Below, one piece after another: positions 18,051-25,639 of a stretch of DNA of 64,000 bases; positions within the stretch are counted from its first letter, which is position 1; each line of letters starts with the position of its first letter. The DNA is from Oscillospiraceae bacterium. GTDB taxonomy: Bacteria; Bacillota; Clostridia; Oscillospirales; Oscillospiraceae. Made by a program: the position numbers and the translations under genes. The notes below the pieces were generated by a model, which had not been told where the DNA came from, did not search any database, and saw nothing but the letters and a program-made list of their open reading frames with translations. The stretch lies in NCBI GenBank assembly GCA_009785525.1, contig WQWC01000002.1:1-64000 (forward strand), written 5' to 3'.

Positions 18051-18949
18051 AACGCTCCCGCCGCGCCTGCAAACGCGGGGAGTCTGTACTCCCTGCGCAG
18101 CATATCGGCCAAACGAATCAACTCCCGCTCCCATGCTTCACGGGATGGAAACTCGTAGCCCTCCATTGGATATGCAAGTCCCAGCGCGGCGTATTTTTCC
18201 GTACCCAGCGGGCGGTACGGCAGAAACTGCAGTGCCTCGACTCTGCCGCCAAGTGCGTCCCGCACAAATTCCCCGATTGCGCGGATATCACGTTCGTCGG
18301 AGTTAAATCCTGGTACTACAGGCGTGCGGATTACAAGTTTTTTGCCCAGCTCCACAGTTCGGATCAAGTTACGCAGAATTAGCTCGTTCCCCTGACCGAT
18401 TACGGCCCTAATCTTATCGCTGTCCATGTGCTTCAAGTCGGCTATCACTAAATCCGTATACCGATAAACCGCCTCCATATGCTCTGCGGGGCAGTAAAGT
18501 GCGGTTTCTATACAGGTGTTTATTCCGGATTTTTTGCAGGACTTTAACAATTCTGCGGCAAACTGCCATTGAAGCATAACCTCCCCGCCGGTGAGCGTAA
18601 CGCCGCCGCCGGTACGATCATAGAAACTGCGGTCGCTTTCGATTATCCGCATAAGCTCCGGAACAGCTTTCCACTCGCCAAAAAGTTTTTTAGCCCTCGG
18701 CGGGCAAATTTCAGCGGCGGATTCTGGGGATAGCCCGGCGCAAAGACCACATTTTTCCTCCCCTATGCACAGCGCTGGATAAAACCCAAGTCGGGGGCGC
18801 ATCTCAAGGCATTCCGGATTAGAGCACCAAGGGCAATTCAGCGGACAGCCCATAAAGAACGCCGATGTCCGGATCCCCGGCCCGTCGTGAATAGAATAAT
18901 GCTGCACGCGGCTAATCAGCCCGCGCAAATCGTTTGGATGTGTTTGCAT
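18047..18949 (-). CDS. Glycyl-radical enzyme activating protein (radical SAM)
   Basis: A 300-residue radical SAM enzyme of the pyruvate-formate-lyase-activase family, which installs a glycyl radical on a partner enzyme. The start ATG 18949 gives LISRVQHYSIHDGPGIRT followed by GCPLNCPWCSNPE with the CxxxCxxC cluster (Cys35, 39, 42). An insert with four further cysteines (CIGEEKCGLC...CPP) points to an extra iron-sulfur site, as in activases of dehydratase- and decarboxylase-type enzymes rather than PFL itself. TLTGGEVMLQ is the SAM-binding glycine motif. No glycyl-radical enzyme gene lies in the window, so the partner is unknown. The start codon overlaps that of the divergent mobA by 2 bases. 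The TAG stop lies in a family A repeat. Confidence 0.88.
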   Translation of the reverse strand: MQTHPNDLRGLISRVQHYSIHDGPGIRTSAFFMGCPLNCPWCSNPECLEMRPRLGFYPALCIGEEKCGLCAGLSPESAAEICPPRAKKLFGEWKAVPELMRIIESDRSFYDRTGGGVTLTGGEVMLQWQFAAELLKSCKKSGINTCIETALYCPAEHMEAVYRYTDLVIADLKHMDSDKIRAVIGQGNELILRNLIRTVELGKKLVIRTPVVPGFNSDERDIRAIGEFVRDALGGRVEALQFLPYRPLGTEKYAALGLAYPMEGYEFPSREAWERELIRLADMLRREYRLPAFAGAAGAL

Positions 18950-19529
18950 GAATACTAAACTCCCGGTGATAATTTTAGCAGGAGGCAAAAGCCGCAGGAT
19001 GGGGCGGGATAAACTCGCGCTGAAAATCGGCGACAGCACGCTTTTGCAATCTATTGTAACACGATTCTCCCAAAACTTCAAAGTATACCTCAGCGTCGCC
19101 GATGTTACGAAATACCCGGAGATTGAGGCCGAGCGTATTGCCGATATCCACAAAGGCGCCGGGCCTATCGGCGGGCTTTTCTCGGCGTTGACGGCAGTAT
19201 CGGCTGACGGCGTATTCCTGACAGCGGCTGATTTACCAAATGTCACAGCGGAGGCGGCGCTTCGCGTGTGCGAACTATCGCAAGACTGCACCGCCGGAGT
19301 AATACGCCTGCCGGACGGGCGGCTGGAGCCGCTGTTCGCGTTCTACAGCTGCAAACTGCTGGACCAATGCAGGCGATTGATTGAACAAGGCGACTATCGA
19401 ATGACAGAAATTTTACGTGCCGATGGGGTGCGATTCATAGAACTGCATGAACTCGGCGAGCTCTGGAACGAAAATCTGCTGAAGAATGTAAATTATCCTG
19501 AGGATTATCTTGAAATATCGGGCGGGTAG
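18948..19529 (+). CDS. mobA: Molybdenum cofactor guanylyltransferase MobA
   Basis: A 193-residue nucleotidyltransferase that attaches GMP to molybdopterin to make the guanine dinucleotide form of the cofactor. The N-terminal signature LAGGKSRRMGRDKL, the GPIGGLFSAL segment and the metal-binding TAADLPN are all present. The ATG at 18948 has no strong ribosome site and overlaps the divergent activase start; a later start would cut the signature, so it is kept. No other cofactor genes or molybdoenzymes are in view, and MobA-like proteins of other specificity cannot be excluded. Confidence 0.85.
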   Translation: MNTKLPVIILAGGKSRRMGRDKLALKIGDSTLLQSIVTRFSQNFKVYLSVADVTKYPEIEAERIADIHKGAGPIGGLFSALTAVSADGVFLTAADLPNVTAEAALRVCELSQDCTAGVIRLPDGRLEPLFAFYSCKLLDQCRRLIEQGDYRMTEILRADGVRFIELHELGELWNENLLKNVNYPEDYLEISGG

Positions 19530-19559
19530 TGCTAGAATGTTAAACATAATTGTGGGAAC

Positions 19560-19582
19560 GGGCGGCCACAGGCCGCCCCTAC
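19560..19582. repeat. Family A half repeat
   Basis: A single hairpin half, GGGCGGCCACAGGCCGCCC followed by CTAC, between mobA and the cupin gene. Confidence 0.8.
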
Positions 19583-19610
19583 ACGAATACAAAAAAGGAC
19601 GGTTGAACAC

Positions 19611-19976
19611 ATGAGTTATAAGATCACACGCAGAAATGAAGCTGTTACTTACGAGGCGCCGGGCCACTTCGACGTACGCACAACAAGGCTGCATGATGTC
19701 GGCGATGTAAACTCCGGCATAGTCACAATGGGCTTGAGCCACTTCCTGCCGGGCGGCAAAACTACTTATGGTGCGAACACTAAAGAGACGATCTATTACG
19801 TGGTTGATGGGCAGATGTATATTGAGAGCGAAGTCGATACCCCAAACGAAGTTAAGACAACGCTGTATGCCGGAGATTCATATCACTGCGGCCCGAACAC
19901 AAAAAAATCAGTACTGAACAACGGCGCGACAGCCTGCCAGATGTTAGTCGTGCTGATAACCCCGCCGGAAGCGTAA
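19611..19976 (+). CDS. Cupin-domain protein
   Basis: A 121-residue single-domain cupin (double-stranded beta-helix). The two conserved cupin segments appear as LSHFLPGGKTTYGANTKETIYYVVDGQMYI and LYAGDSYHCGPNTKKSVLNN, each split here by the natural domain order. Cupins bind a metal and act as isomerases, dioxygenases or sensors; the usual metal histidines are partly replaced here (only one His in the second motif), so catalysis is uncertain. AAGGA precedes the ATG. The next gene starts 2 bases after its stop, so the two form a unit. Confidence 0.8.
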   Translation: MSYKITRRNEAVTYEAPGHFDVRTTRLHDVGDVNSGIVTMGLSHFLPGGKTTYGANTKETIYYVVDGQMYIESEVDTPNEVKTTLYAGDSYHCGPNTKKSVLNNGATACQMLVVLITPPEA

Positions 19977-19978
19977 TC

Positions 19979-21622
19979 TTGCTGAAATTATCGAACATCC
20001 GGTTAACTGAAAAACTCGATATCCCCGCCTTGCGTAAAATCGCGGCGGGGATTTTGGGCATTGCGGAGACTGAGGTCAACAACCTCTCAATCCAGAAACT
20101 GTCTATAGATGCCCGCAAAAAACCGCGCGTTGAGTTTGTGTATACGCTCATAGCGGAGGTCACGAATGCGCGGACTTTAACCCTCAAAACCAACGTATCT
20201 TCATACATTCAGCCGGAGCCGTATCAGTTCCCGCAACCGCGAGCTGCGATAAAACCTGTAATCGTCGGCACAGGACCGGCAGGATTATTCGCGGCGCTGT
20301 GCTTGGCTGAAGCCGGAATCAAATGCGTGATTCTTGAACGCGGAAAGCCGGTGGAAGAGCGAATTCGGGATATCTCGCGCTTCTGGCTGACGGGGGAATT
20401 AGACCCGGATTCCAACGTACAGTTCGGCGAAGGCGGCGCGGGCACATTTTCAGACGGCAAGCTGACAACCGGGATTTCCGACCCGCGTGTGCGGTACGTG
20501 TTTGAACGATTGGCTGAATTCGGCGCACCGGATGAAATTCTGTACTTAGCCAAGCCGCATGTTGGGACGGACAACCTGCGCGGCGTGGTGAAACGTATCC
20601 GAGAGCGGCTGATTGAACTCGGCTGTGATATCAGATTTGGCCACCGGCTTGTGGATATCGAAGTCTCGAACACACAATTGCAGAGCATCACCGTGGAAGC
20701 CGGGGACGCGCGCTACTCCATCGAAACGGACAAGCTGATTCTCGCGCCCGGTAACAGCGCACGCGATACATTTGAAATGCTGCACAAGCGCGGGGTTCAA
20801 CTTTTGCCGAAAAACTTCTCCGTCGGTGTGCGGATAGAACATTTGCAGAGTGAGATTGACAGATCACAGTATGGCACGGCACCCGTAGGGGCGATTATCA
20901 ATCGCCCGCGGATGACCACCACCAGCCGTCCGCGGGCGGCAGATTGCCGCCCCTATGTCTCATCTCATAGTATCCCCGCGTCAGATTACAAGCTGGTAAC
21001 GCACTTGCCCAATGGGCGGAGTGTCTACACATTCTGCGTCTGCCCCGGCGGATACGTCGTTGCCTCATCGTCAGAGCAATCCGGGGTCGTCACAAACGGC
21101 ATGAGCGAGTTTTTGCGCGATGGCACAAACTGCAACGGCGCGATTCTGGCGGCAGTTACGCCGGAAGACTTCGGACACGCTCCGCTGGCGGGAATCGAAT
21201 TCCAGCGCAAGCTTGAACACGCTGCGTTCATGGCAGGCGGCGGGAATTTTCACGCCCCTGCCCAATTGGTGGGGGACTTTCTGCGAAGAATTCCATCCAC
21301 AGGCGCGGGCAAAGTATCCCCAACCTACCGCCCGGGTGTGAGGTTCTGCAATCTGTGGGACGTGTTGCCGGAGCTTATCTGTGAAGCAATTGCTGATGCG
21401 TTACCTGACTTTGCCCGACGGGTCTCGGCGTTCGGCACCCCCGACGCAGTGCTGACGGCGGTAGAATCTCGCAGCTCCTGCCCTGTGAGGATTGAGCGGG
21501 AGGATTGCGAGACAGTCGGCATCCACGGAATCTTCCCTTGCGGCGAGGGGGCCGGATATGCGGGGGGCATAATATCAGCCGCAGTTGACGGTATGCGCTG
21601 CGCGGAGGCAGTCAACATGTAG
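19979..21622 (+). CDS. FAD-dependent oxidoreductase (COG2509 type) with an in-frame repeat insertion
   Basis: A 547-residue protein of the family of uncharacterised FAD-utilising dehydrogenases. Residues 1-75 form the small N-terminal domain usual in this family. The dinucleotide-binding motif is VGTGPAGLFAA (glycines from 97). VQFGEGGAGTFSDGKLTTG, HVGTDNLRGVVKRIR and the C-terminal FPCGEGAGYAGGIISAAVDG are family hallmarks. It starts with TTG, 2 bases after the cupin stop, with GGAAG upstream. Residues about 303-327 are encoded by a complete family A repeat (20885-20956), inserted in frame between QYG and the SDYKLVTHLPNGR segment. The reading frame is preserved, so the protein may be functional with an extra loop. 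Confidence 0.85.
   Translation: MLKLSNIRLTEKLDIPALRKIAAGILGIAETEVNNLSIQKLSIDARKKPRVEFVYTLIAEVTNARTLTLKTNVSSYIQPEPYQFPQPRAAIKPVIVGTGPAGLFAALCLAEAGIKCVILERGKPVEERIRDISRFWLTGELDPDSNVQFGEGGAGTFSDGKLTTGISDPRVRYVFERLAEFGAPDEILYLAKPHVGTDNLRGVVKRIRERLIELGCDIRFGHRLVDIEVSNTQLQSITVEAGDARYSIETDKLILAPGNSARDTFEMLHKRGVQLLPKNFSVGVRIEHLQSEIDRSQYGTAPVGAIINRPRMTTTSRPRAADCRPYVSSHSIPASDYKLVTHLPNGRSVYTFCVCPGGYVVASSSEQSGVVTNGMSEFLRDGTNCNGAILAAVTPEDFGHAPLAGIEFQRKLEHAAFMAGGGNFHAPAQLVGDFLRRIPSTGAGKVSPTYRPGVRFCNLWDVLPELICEAIADALPDFARRVSAFGTPDAVLTAVESRSSCPVRIEREDCETVGIHGIFPCGEGAGYAGGIISAAVDGMRCAEAVNM
20885..20956. repeat. Family A palindromic repeat inside a coding region
   Basis: Left half GTAGGGGCGATTATCAATCG then CCCGCGG; right half CCGCGGGCGG, AGATTGCC, GCCCCTATG. 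The halves are mutually inverted and each forms its own hairpin. It is 72 bases, a multiple of three, and it is read in frame in the FAD oxidoreductase gene. Confidence 0.9.
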
Positions 21623-21669
21623 TTATGACTGTTGAATTTGTAAAAATCGAATAAAAACCACGAAATTAC

Positions 21670-21698
21670 TTGACTTGGGTTGCGCCAGAGTATAGAAT
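21670..21698 (+). promoter_or_regulatory. Promoter of the BKACE cluster
   Basis: TTGACT-N17-TAGAAT, about 75 bases before the cyclase ATG at 21772. TTAGGAGG is the ribosome site. Confidence 0.65.
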
Positions 21699-21771
21699 TT
21701 GGTTTAGTTGTAAAATAGACTTGCTATGCGGTCTGATAATTGAAGTTTATAATATTTAGGAGGACAAAACT

Positions 21772-22674
21772 ATGGCATATATGCCGCTTGACAAAAGCAA
21801 ACTACACCTTGACAGATCGAAGATGACAAAAATTTATGACCTCTCGGCCCCCTGGGGATCGGATACCCCGCTGTGGCCATTCCCTGGTGTAAGGCAAGAT
21901 CTGCTGTTCCCGCGCGGACAGTATCTGGAGCGGTTCCACAAGCGCACCATGACGTATACCGGAACGCTTCACGCGGGGACGCATATGGATGCGCCGAACC
22001 ACGTCTTGCACGAAGAAGAAGTGGACAGGCCGCGCAACGGGTACAGCCTGGATGAAATTCCGCTTGAATACTGCATCGGTTCCGGTGTTGTTCTTGATAT
22101 GAGATATCTCAAAGACGAGTTCAACGCAAAGTGGGACGCCGCGGGCGGCGACCCGAAAAAATTCGGGGAGATTTGGGTTGAGCTGAAGCCGGAGCATTTT
22201 GAGAAAGCCCTGAAAAAAGACGGGCTTGAAATCCGCGAGAATGACTGGGTTGTTGTCAATACCGGGTTCCAACATTTTTGGCGGCTCAACAACGACAAAT
22301 ATTACAACTACTATCCTGGCATGGGGCCTGATGTCGCTAAATGGCTGATTTTTGAGAAGAAAATCAAAGGTATCGCCGGCACTTGGGGCGCGACAGACGC
22401 ACCGCTGTGGCACCATCCGCTGAAAGAGCAAATGCCTTGGTTGGATGAGAACTATCGCACAGCGACAGGCAAAGACCCGACTGTCGAGTATCCGGATTAC
22501 GAGCCCTGCCACCGCCTGTTCATGCAACATGGTGTCTGCACGATTGAAAACGCCGGCGGCAACATGGACGAAGTGACAGGCAAACGCATGACAATCGCCG
22601 CATTCCCGTTCAGATGCGAAATGGCCGACGGTGGGTTTGTAAGGCTGGTTGCTTGGGAAGAGGGCTCGTTTTAG
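21772..22674 (+). CDS. Cyclase-family metal-dependent hydrolase (KynB-like fold)
   Basis: A 300-residue member of the cyclase superfamily that includes kynurenine formamidase and isatin hydrolase. The metal motif HAGTHMDAPNH (residues 67-77) is intact, with IYDLSAPWGSDTPLWP upstream and WGATDAPLWHHP, EPCHRLFMQHGVCTIEN downstream. Family members hydrolyse amide or lactone bonds with zinc or manganese. It is the first gene of a cluster with a hydroxyacyl-CoA dehydrogenase-like protein, BKACE and a CoA-transferase, so it may open a ring or cleave an amide to deliver a beta-hydroxy acid. The substrate is unknown. Confidence 0.85.
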   Translation: MAYMPLDKSKLHLDRSKMTKIYDLSAPWGSDTPLWPFPGVRQDLLFPRGQYLERFHKRTMTYTGTLHAGTHMDAPNHVLHEEEVDRPRNGYSLDEIPLEYCIGSGVVLDMRYLKDEFNAKWDAAGGDPKKFGEIWVELKPEHFEKALKKDGLEIRENDWVVVNTGFQHFWRLNNDKYYNYYPGMGPDVAKWLIFEKKIKGIAGTWGATDAPLWHHPLKEQMPWLDENYRTATGKDPTVEYPDYEPCHRLFMQHGVCTIENAGGNMDEVTGKRMTIAAFPFRCEMADGGFVRLVAWEEGSF

Positions 22675-22699
22675 GTCTTTTTACTCTGACTTAAGGAGA

Positions 22700-22817
22700 C
22701 ATCCCCCTTTCCCCCTTCGTGCGCGAAGGGGGCTTGAGACGAAGGACGAAAGACGAGATTGGTTTTCCCTTGCCCCCATCCAAAGCCCCCTTCGCGCACG
22801 AAGGGGGAAGGGGGATG
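22700..22817. repeat. Family C palindromic repeat with long terminal inverted repeats
   Basis: The left end CATCCCCCTTTCCCCCTTCG and the right end CGAAGGGGGAAGGGGGATG are parts of about 35-base inverted repeats that differ by one base. Each arm itself contains the hairpin CCCCCTTCG-tgcg-CGAAGGGGG. About 45 unrelated bases lie between the arms. It separates the cyclase and dehydrogenase genes. Confidence 0.85.
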
Positions 22818-22858
22818 CCCTTTTCGCCTGACCCGCAAATTTTACACAGGAGTGAGTT

Positions 22859-23821
22859 ATGAAAACATTAAACGATATAAAGAAAATCGCCGTACTGGGC
22901 GGCGGAACCATGGGGCCCGGGATTGCGCAGATGTTCTCTATGGGCGGATTCCCCGTTACACTGTGGACACGCAGTGAGAAAACGCTGGATCAAGCGAGGG
23001 AAACTCTGCATAGCAGCCTGAAAACTTTCGTAGAAGAAGATCTGCTGGAGGCCGGCAAACTTGACGAAACGTATAACCGCGTGACTTTCACGAATAACCT
23101 GAGCGACGCAGTCCGCGGCGCGGATTTTATCATGGAAACGATTGTCGAGAACAAAGACGCGAAAACAGAGCTGTTCAACAACATTGACGCGGACATCGGT
23201 GACAACGCCATCGTAGCGTCCAACACATCGGGGCTTGATGTGTTTGCGCTGATGCCTAAACATAGGCTGAAGCAGGCGGTCATAGCGCACTGGTATTCCC
23301 CGCCGCAGCTTATCCCGCTGGTGGAAGTCGTCAAATGCGAAGAGGCTCCGCAGGAATATTGCGATATTACAGTTGATCTGCTTGAAACATGCGGCAAAAC
23401 TGCTGTTGTGATGAAAAAGTTTATTCAGGGATATATCGCCAACCGTATGCAGATGTGTCTGAATCAGGAGCTGTTTTATCTCTTAGACAACGGTTACTGC
23501 ACGCCGGAGGATATTGACAAAGCTGTGAAGACAAGCTTTATCCCCCGCGCCGTTGTGCTGGGCCTGTGCAAACGCGCCGATTTCGGCGGACTTGATATGA
23601 CGGCCAACAACTTTAAGAACAAAAGTTACACAATGCCGCCTGAAGTCGATATGCCGACCAGTCTGCAAGGCTATCTCGACAGGGGCGAGCTTGGTTTCAA
23701 AACCGGCAAAGGCTTCTATGACTATTCCGGTGAGGACAAGCAAGAATTGCTTGCCAAACGCGACAAACAGCTGTTTGAGGCTTTTAAGCTGGCTAAAAAG
23801 TTTATGGATGATCCTGTATAA
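22859..23821 (+). CDS. 3-hydroxyacyl-CoA dehydrogenase-family protein
   Basis: A 320-residue NAD-dependent dehydrogenase. The N-terminal Rossmann motif is IAVLGGGTMGPGIAQMF (GGGTMG 14-19). The catalytic part shows SNTSGLDVF and the family histidine in IAHWYSPPQLIPLVEVV (His144), followed by the helical C-terminal domain with YIANRMQMCLNQE and GELGFKTGKGFYDYS. HWYSPP in place of the usual HFFNP puts it with the lambda-crystallin, carnitine-dehydrogenase or L-gulonate-dehydrogenase-like branch rather than with classic Hbd. In this cluster it would oxidise a beta-hydroxy acid to the beta-keto acid used by BKACE. GGAGTGAG precedes the ATG. Confidence 0.88.
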   Translation: MKTLNDIKKIAVLGGGTMGPGIAQMFSMGGFPVTLWTRSEKTLDQARETLHSSLKTFVEEDLLEAGKLDETYNRVTFTNNLSDAVRGADFIMETIVENKDAKTELFNNIDADIGDNAIVASNTSGLDVFALMPKHRLKQAVIAHWYSPPQLIPLVEVVKCEEAPQEYCDITVDLLETCGKTAVVMKKFIQGYIANRMQMCLNQELFYLLDNGYCTPEDIDKAVKTSFIPRAVVLGLCKRADFGGLDMTANNFKNKSYTMPPEVDMPTSLQGYLDRGELGFKTGKGFYDYSGEDKQELLAKRDKQLFEAFKLAKKFMDDPV

Positions 23822-23857
23822 GGAGGGCGCATTGCGCGTCCGTCCAGGCGCACCCTT

Positions 23858-23946
23858 GTAGGGGCGGATACCCACATCCGCCCGTTATTACCGCAATTAC
23901 CACAAATACGTCGATATTTCGGGACGATGTGGGCATCGTCCCCTAC
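23858..23946. repeat. Family A palindromic repeat
   Basis: It runs from GTAGGGGCGGATACCCACATCCGCCC to GGGACGATGTGGGCATCGTC-CCCTAC; both halves form hairpins with different cores. A further partial unit (GGGCGCATTGCGCG) lies just upstream near 23825. It lies inside the BKACE cluster. Confidence 0.88.
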
Positions 23947-23981
23947 AACGATTACCAAACAAATATGAAAGGATGTTTAAT

Positions 23982-24893
23982 ATGGCTAAGTCAAATAAAG
24001 TTATGATTCAAGTTTGTCTCTGCGGGGCGGGGACTAAGAAGGAACACGCACCGACTGTTCCGTATACTCCGACCGAGATTTCTGAGCAGATAGTGGCCTG
24101 CGCCAAGGCCGGTGCTTCTATCGCGCATATCCATGTGCGTGAGGATAAGGAAGTTGATGGCAAAATGGAGATCGGCTACAAGTCGATGAGCCTTACTAAA
24201 TTTGCCGAGACTGTGGAGCTTACTCGTGAAGCATGCAAGAAAGCCGGGGTTGATATTCTCATCAACCTGACGACTTCAGGTGGCGAATATGAGGACAATA
24301 AGCGTCTGGAGCACCTTGGCGCGCTGCGGCCTGAAATGTGCTCGTTCGACCCGAACACCTTGAACTGGAACAACGCGTATGTTTTTGAGAATCATCCGCG
24401 TTTCTTGAACTATCTGGCGCAAGAAGTTGTTAAATACGACATCAAGCCGGAGTTTGAGATTTTTGACACAGGGCATATTGATTCGGCTATGTTCTATGTT
24501 AATAAGCACAACATTCTGGGGACGCCGCATCTTCAATTCATCATGGGTGTCGGCGGATCAATGCCTGGTTCGGCTGAAAACTTGGCGTTCATGGTCGGCA
24601 AACTGCCCGCGGGTGCTACTTGGAGCGTATCAGGTATCGGCAGACACCATCTTCCGATGATGCTGGCAGGTCTTGCATTAGGATGCGATGGTCTGAGAGT
24701 TGGACTGGAAGATAACATCTATTACTCAAAAGGCGTTGTCGCCACAAACGTGCAACTGGTAGAGAGAGCGGTGGAACTTGCAAAAATGGCCCAGCGCGAT
24801 ATCGCCACAGCCGAAGACGCGCGTGAGCTTATGGGAATCACACGCAACTGTCTGCGCGATGAAAAGACAAATCCGCCGACGTGGAAGCCGTAA
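23982..24893 (+). CDS. Beta-keto acid cleavage enzyme (BKACE / Kce family, DUF849)
   Basis: A 303-residue TIM-barrel zinc enzyme of the family whose founder is 3-keto-5-aminohexanoate cleavage enzyme of lysine fermentation. Family members react a beta-keto acid with acetyl-CoA to give acetoacetate and a new CoA ester. Zinc ligands are in AGASIAHIHVR (His49, His51), and INLTTSGG, FEIFDTGHI, GRHHLPMM and GLRVGLEDNIYY are hallmarks. ATG 23982 is chosen because AAAGGA lies 9 bases upstream. KamA, KamDE, Kdd and Kal of the lysine pathway are not in the window, so the substrate is probably different or the pathway is split. Confidence 0.9.
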   Translation: MAKSNKVMIQVCLCGAGTKKEHAPTVPYTPTEISEQIVACAKAGASIAHIHVREDKEVDGKMEIGYKSMSLTKFAETVELTREACKKAGVDILINLTTSGGEYEDNKRLEHLGALRPEMCSFDPNTLNWNNAYVFENHPRFLNYLAQEVVKYDIKPEFEIFDTGHIDSAMFYVNKHNILGTPHLQFIMGVGGSMPGSAENLAFMVGKLPAGATWSVSGIGRHHLPMMLAGLALGCDGLRVGLEDNIYYSKGVVATNVQLVERAVELAKMAQRDIATAEDARELMGITRNCLRDEKTNPPTWKP

Positions 24894-24909
24894 ATTGTAA
24901 ACTATTAAG

Positions 24910-24948
24910 GTGTTGACACAGGCTCATAGAAATGACCTGTGTCAACAC
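24910..24948. promoter_or_regulatory. Perfect 13-bp inverted repeat upstream of the CoA-transferase genes
   Basis: GTGTTGACACAGG and CCTGTGTCAACAC are perfectly complementary across a 13-nt spacer. There is no T-run, so it is not a standard terminator. It could be a regulator-binding site or an mRNA-stabilising hairpin between BKACE and the CoA-transferase genes. It does not belong to repeat families A, B or C. Confidence 0.6.
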
Positions 24949-24971
24949 ACTGATTTCAAAGGAGACATCTC

Positions 24972-25634
24972 ATGGCAAAAGATAAAGTTGTGTCACTCTC
25001 GCAAGCTATGGAAAAAATCCGCGACGGGCAGACAGTGCTGATTCCCGGATTTGTCAACACCGGCGTTCCGGAAATGCTTATTAAGGGAATTATCGAAAAA
25101 GGCTGCAAGGATTTTGAAGTTATATCAAACAACACCAGCGTGAAAGGGCAGGGAATCGGTCTGTTGGTGCATGAGGGCAGGATTAAGCACGTCACCTGCT
25201 CGCATATCGGCAGCAACACAGAGACTGTTGAAAAAGTGCTTGCCGGGGAGCTGAACGTCACATTCGTCCCACAGGGCACGCTTGTCGAGCGCGTACGCGC
25301 CGGCGGGGCCGGAATCGGCGGCGTGCTGACACAGACAGGAATGGGAACCCCGATTGCCGAGGGTAAAGACGTCATCACCGTCAATGGCAAAGACTATTTG
25401 CTGGAGCTGCCGCTTCGGGGAGATATTGCACTGATTCACGCGTGGAAGGCCGACAAAATGGGCAACGTTGTGTATCACCGCACGGCGCGGAATTTTAACC
25501 AAGTGTTCGCAACGGCGGCAGACTGGGTGATTGTTGAAGCAGAAGAGATAGTGGAAGTCGGGGAACTTGACCCCGATTTGATTATGACGCCCGGTGCGCT
25601 TGTGGACGCCGTCGTCAAATGCGGGGAGGTGTAA
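24972..25634 (+). CDS. 3-oxoacid CoA-transferase, subunit A
   Basis: A 220-residue alpha subunit of the family I CoA-transferases (AtoD/ScoA type), which exchange CoA between acyl-CoA and free acids such as acetate and acetoacetate. VLIPGFVNTGVPEMLIKGI holds the CoA-binding glycine loop, and VPQGTLVERVRAGGAGIGGVLT and GDIALIHAWKADKMGNVVY are typical. GGAGACA precedes the ATG. It sits 5 bases upstream of the beta subunit gene and downstream of BKACE, so it would recycle the acetoacetate or product CoA ester of that reaction. Confidence 0.92.
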   Translation: MAKDKVVSLSQAMEKIRDGQTVLIPGFVNTGVPEMLIKGIIEKGCKDFEVISNNTSVKGQGIGLLVHEGRIKHVTCSHIGSNTETVEKVLAGELNVTFVPQGTLVERVRAGGAGIGGVLTQTGMGTPIAEGKDVITVNGKDYLLELPLRGDIALIHAWKADKMGNVVYHRTARNFNQVFATAADWVIVEAEEIVEVGELDPDLIMTPGALVDAVVKCGEV

Positions 25635-25639
25635 GGCGT

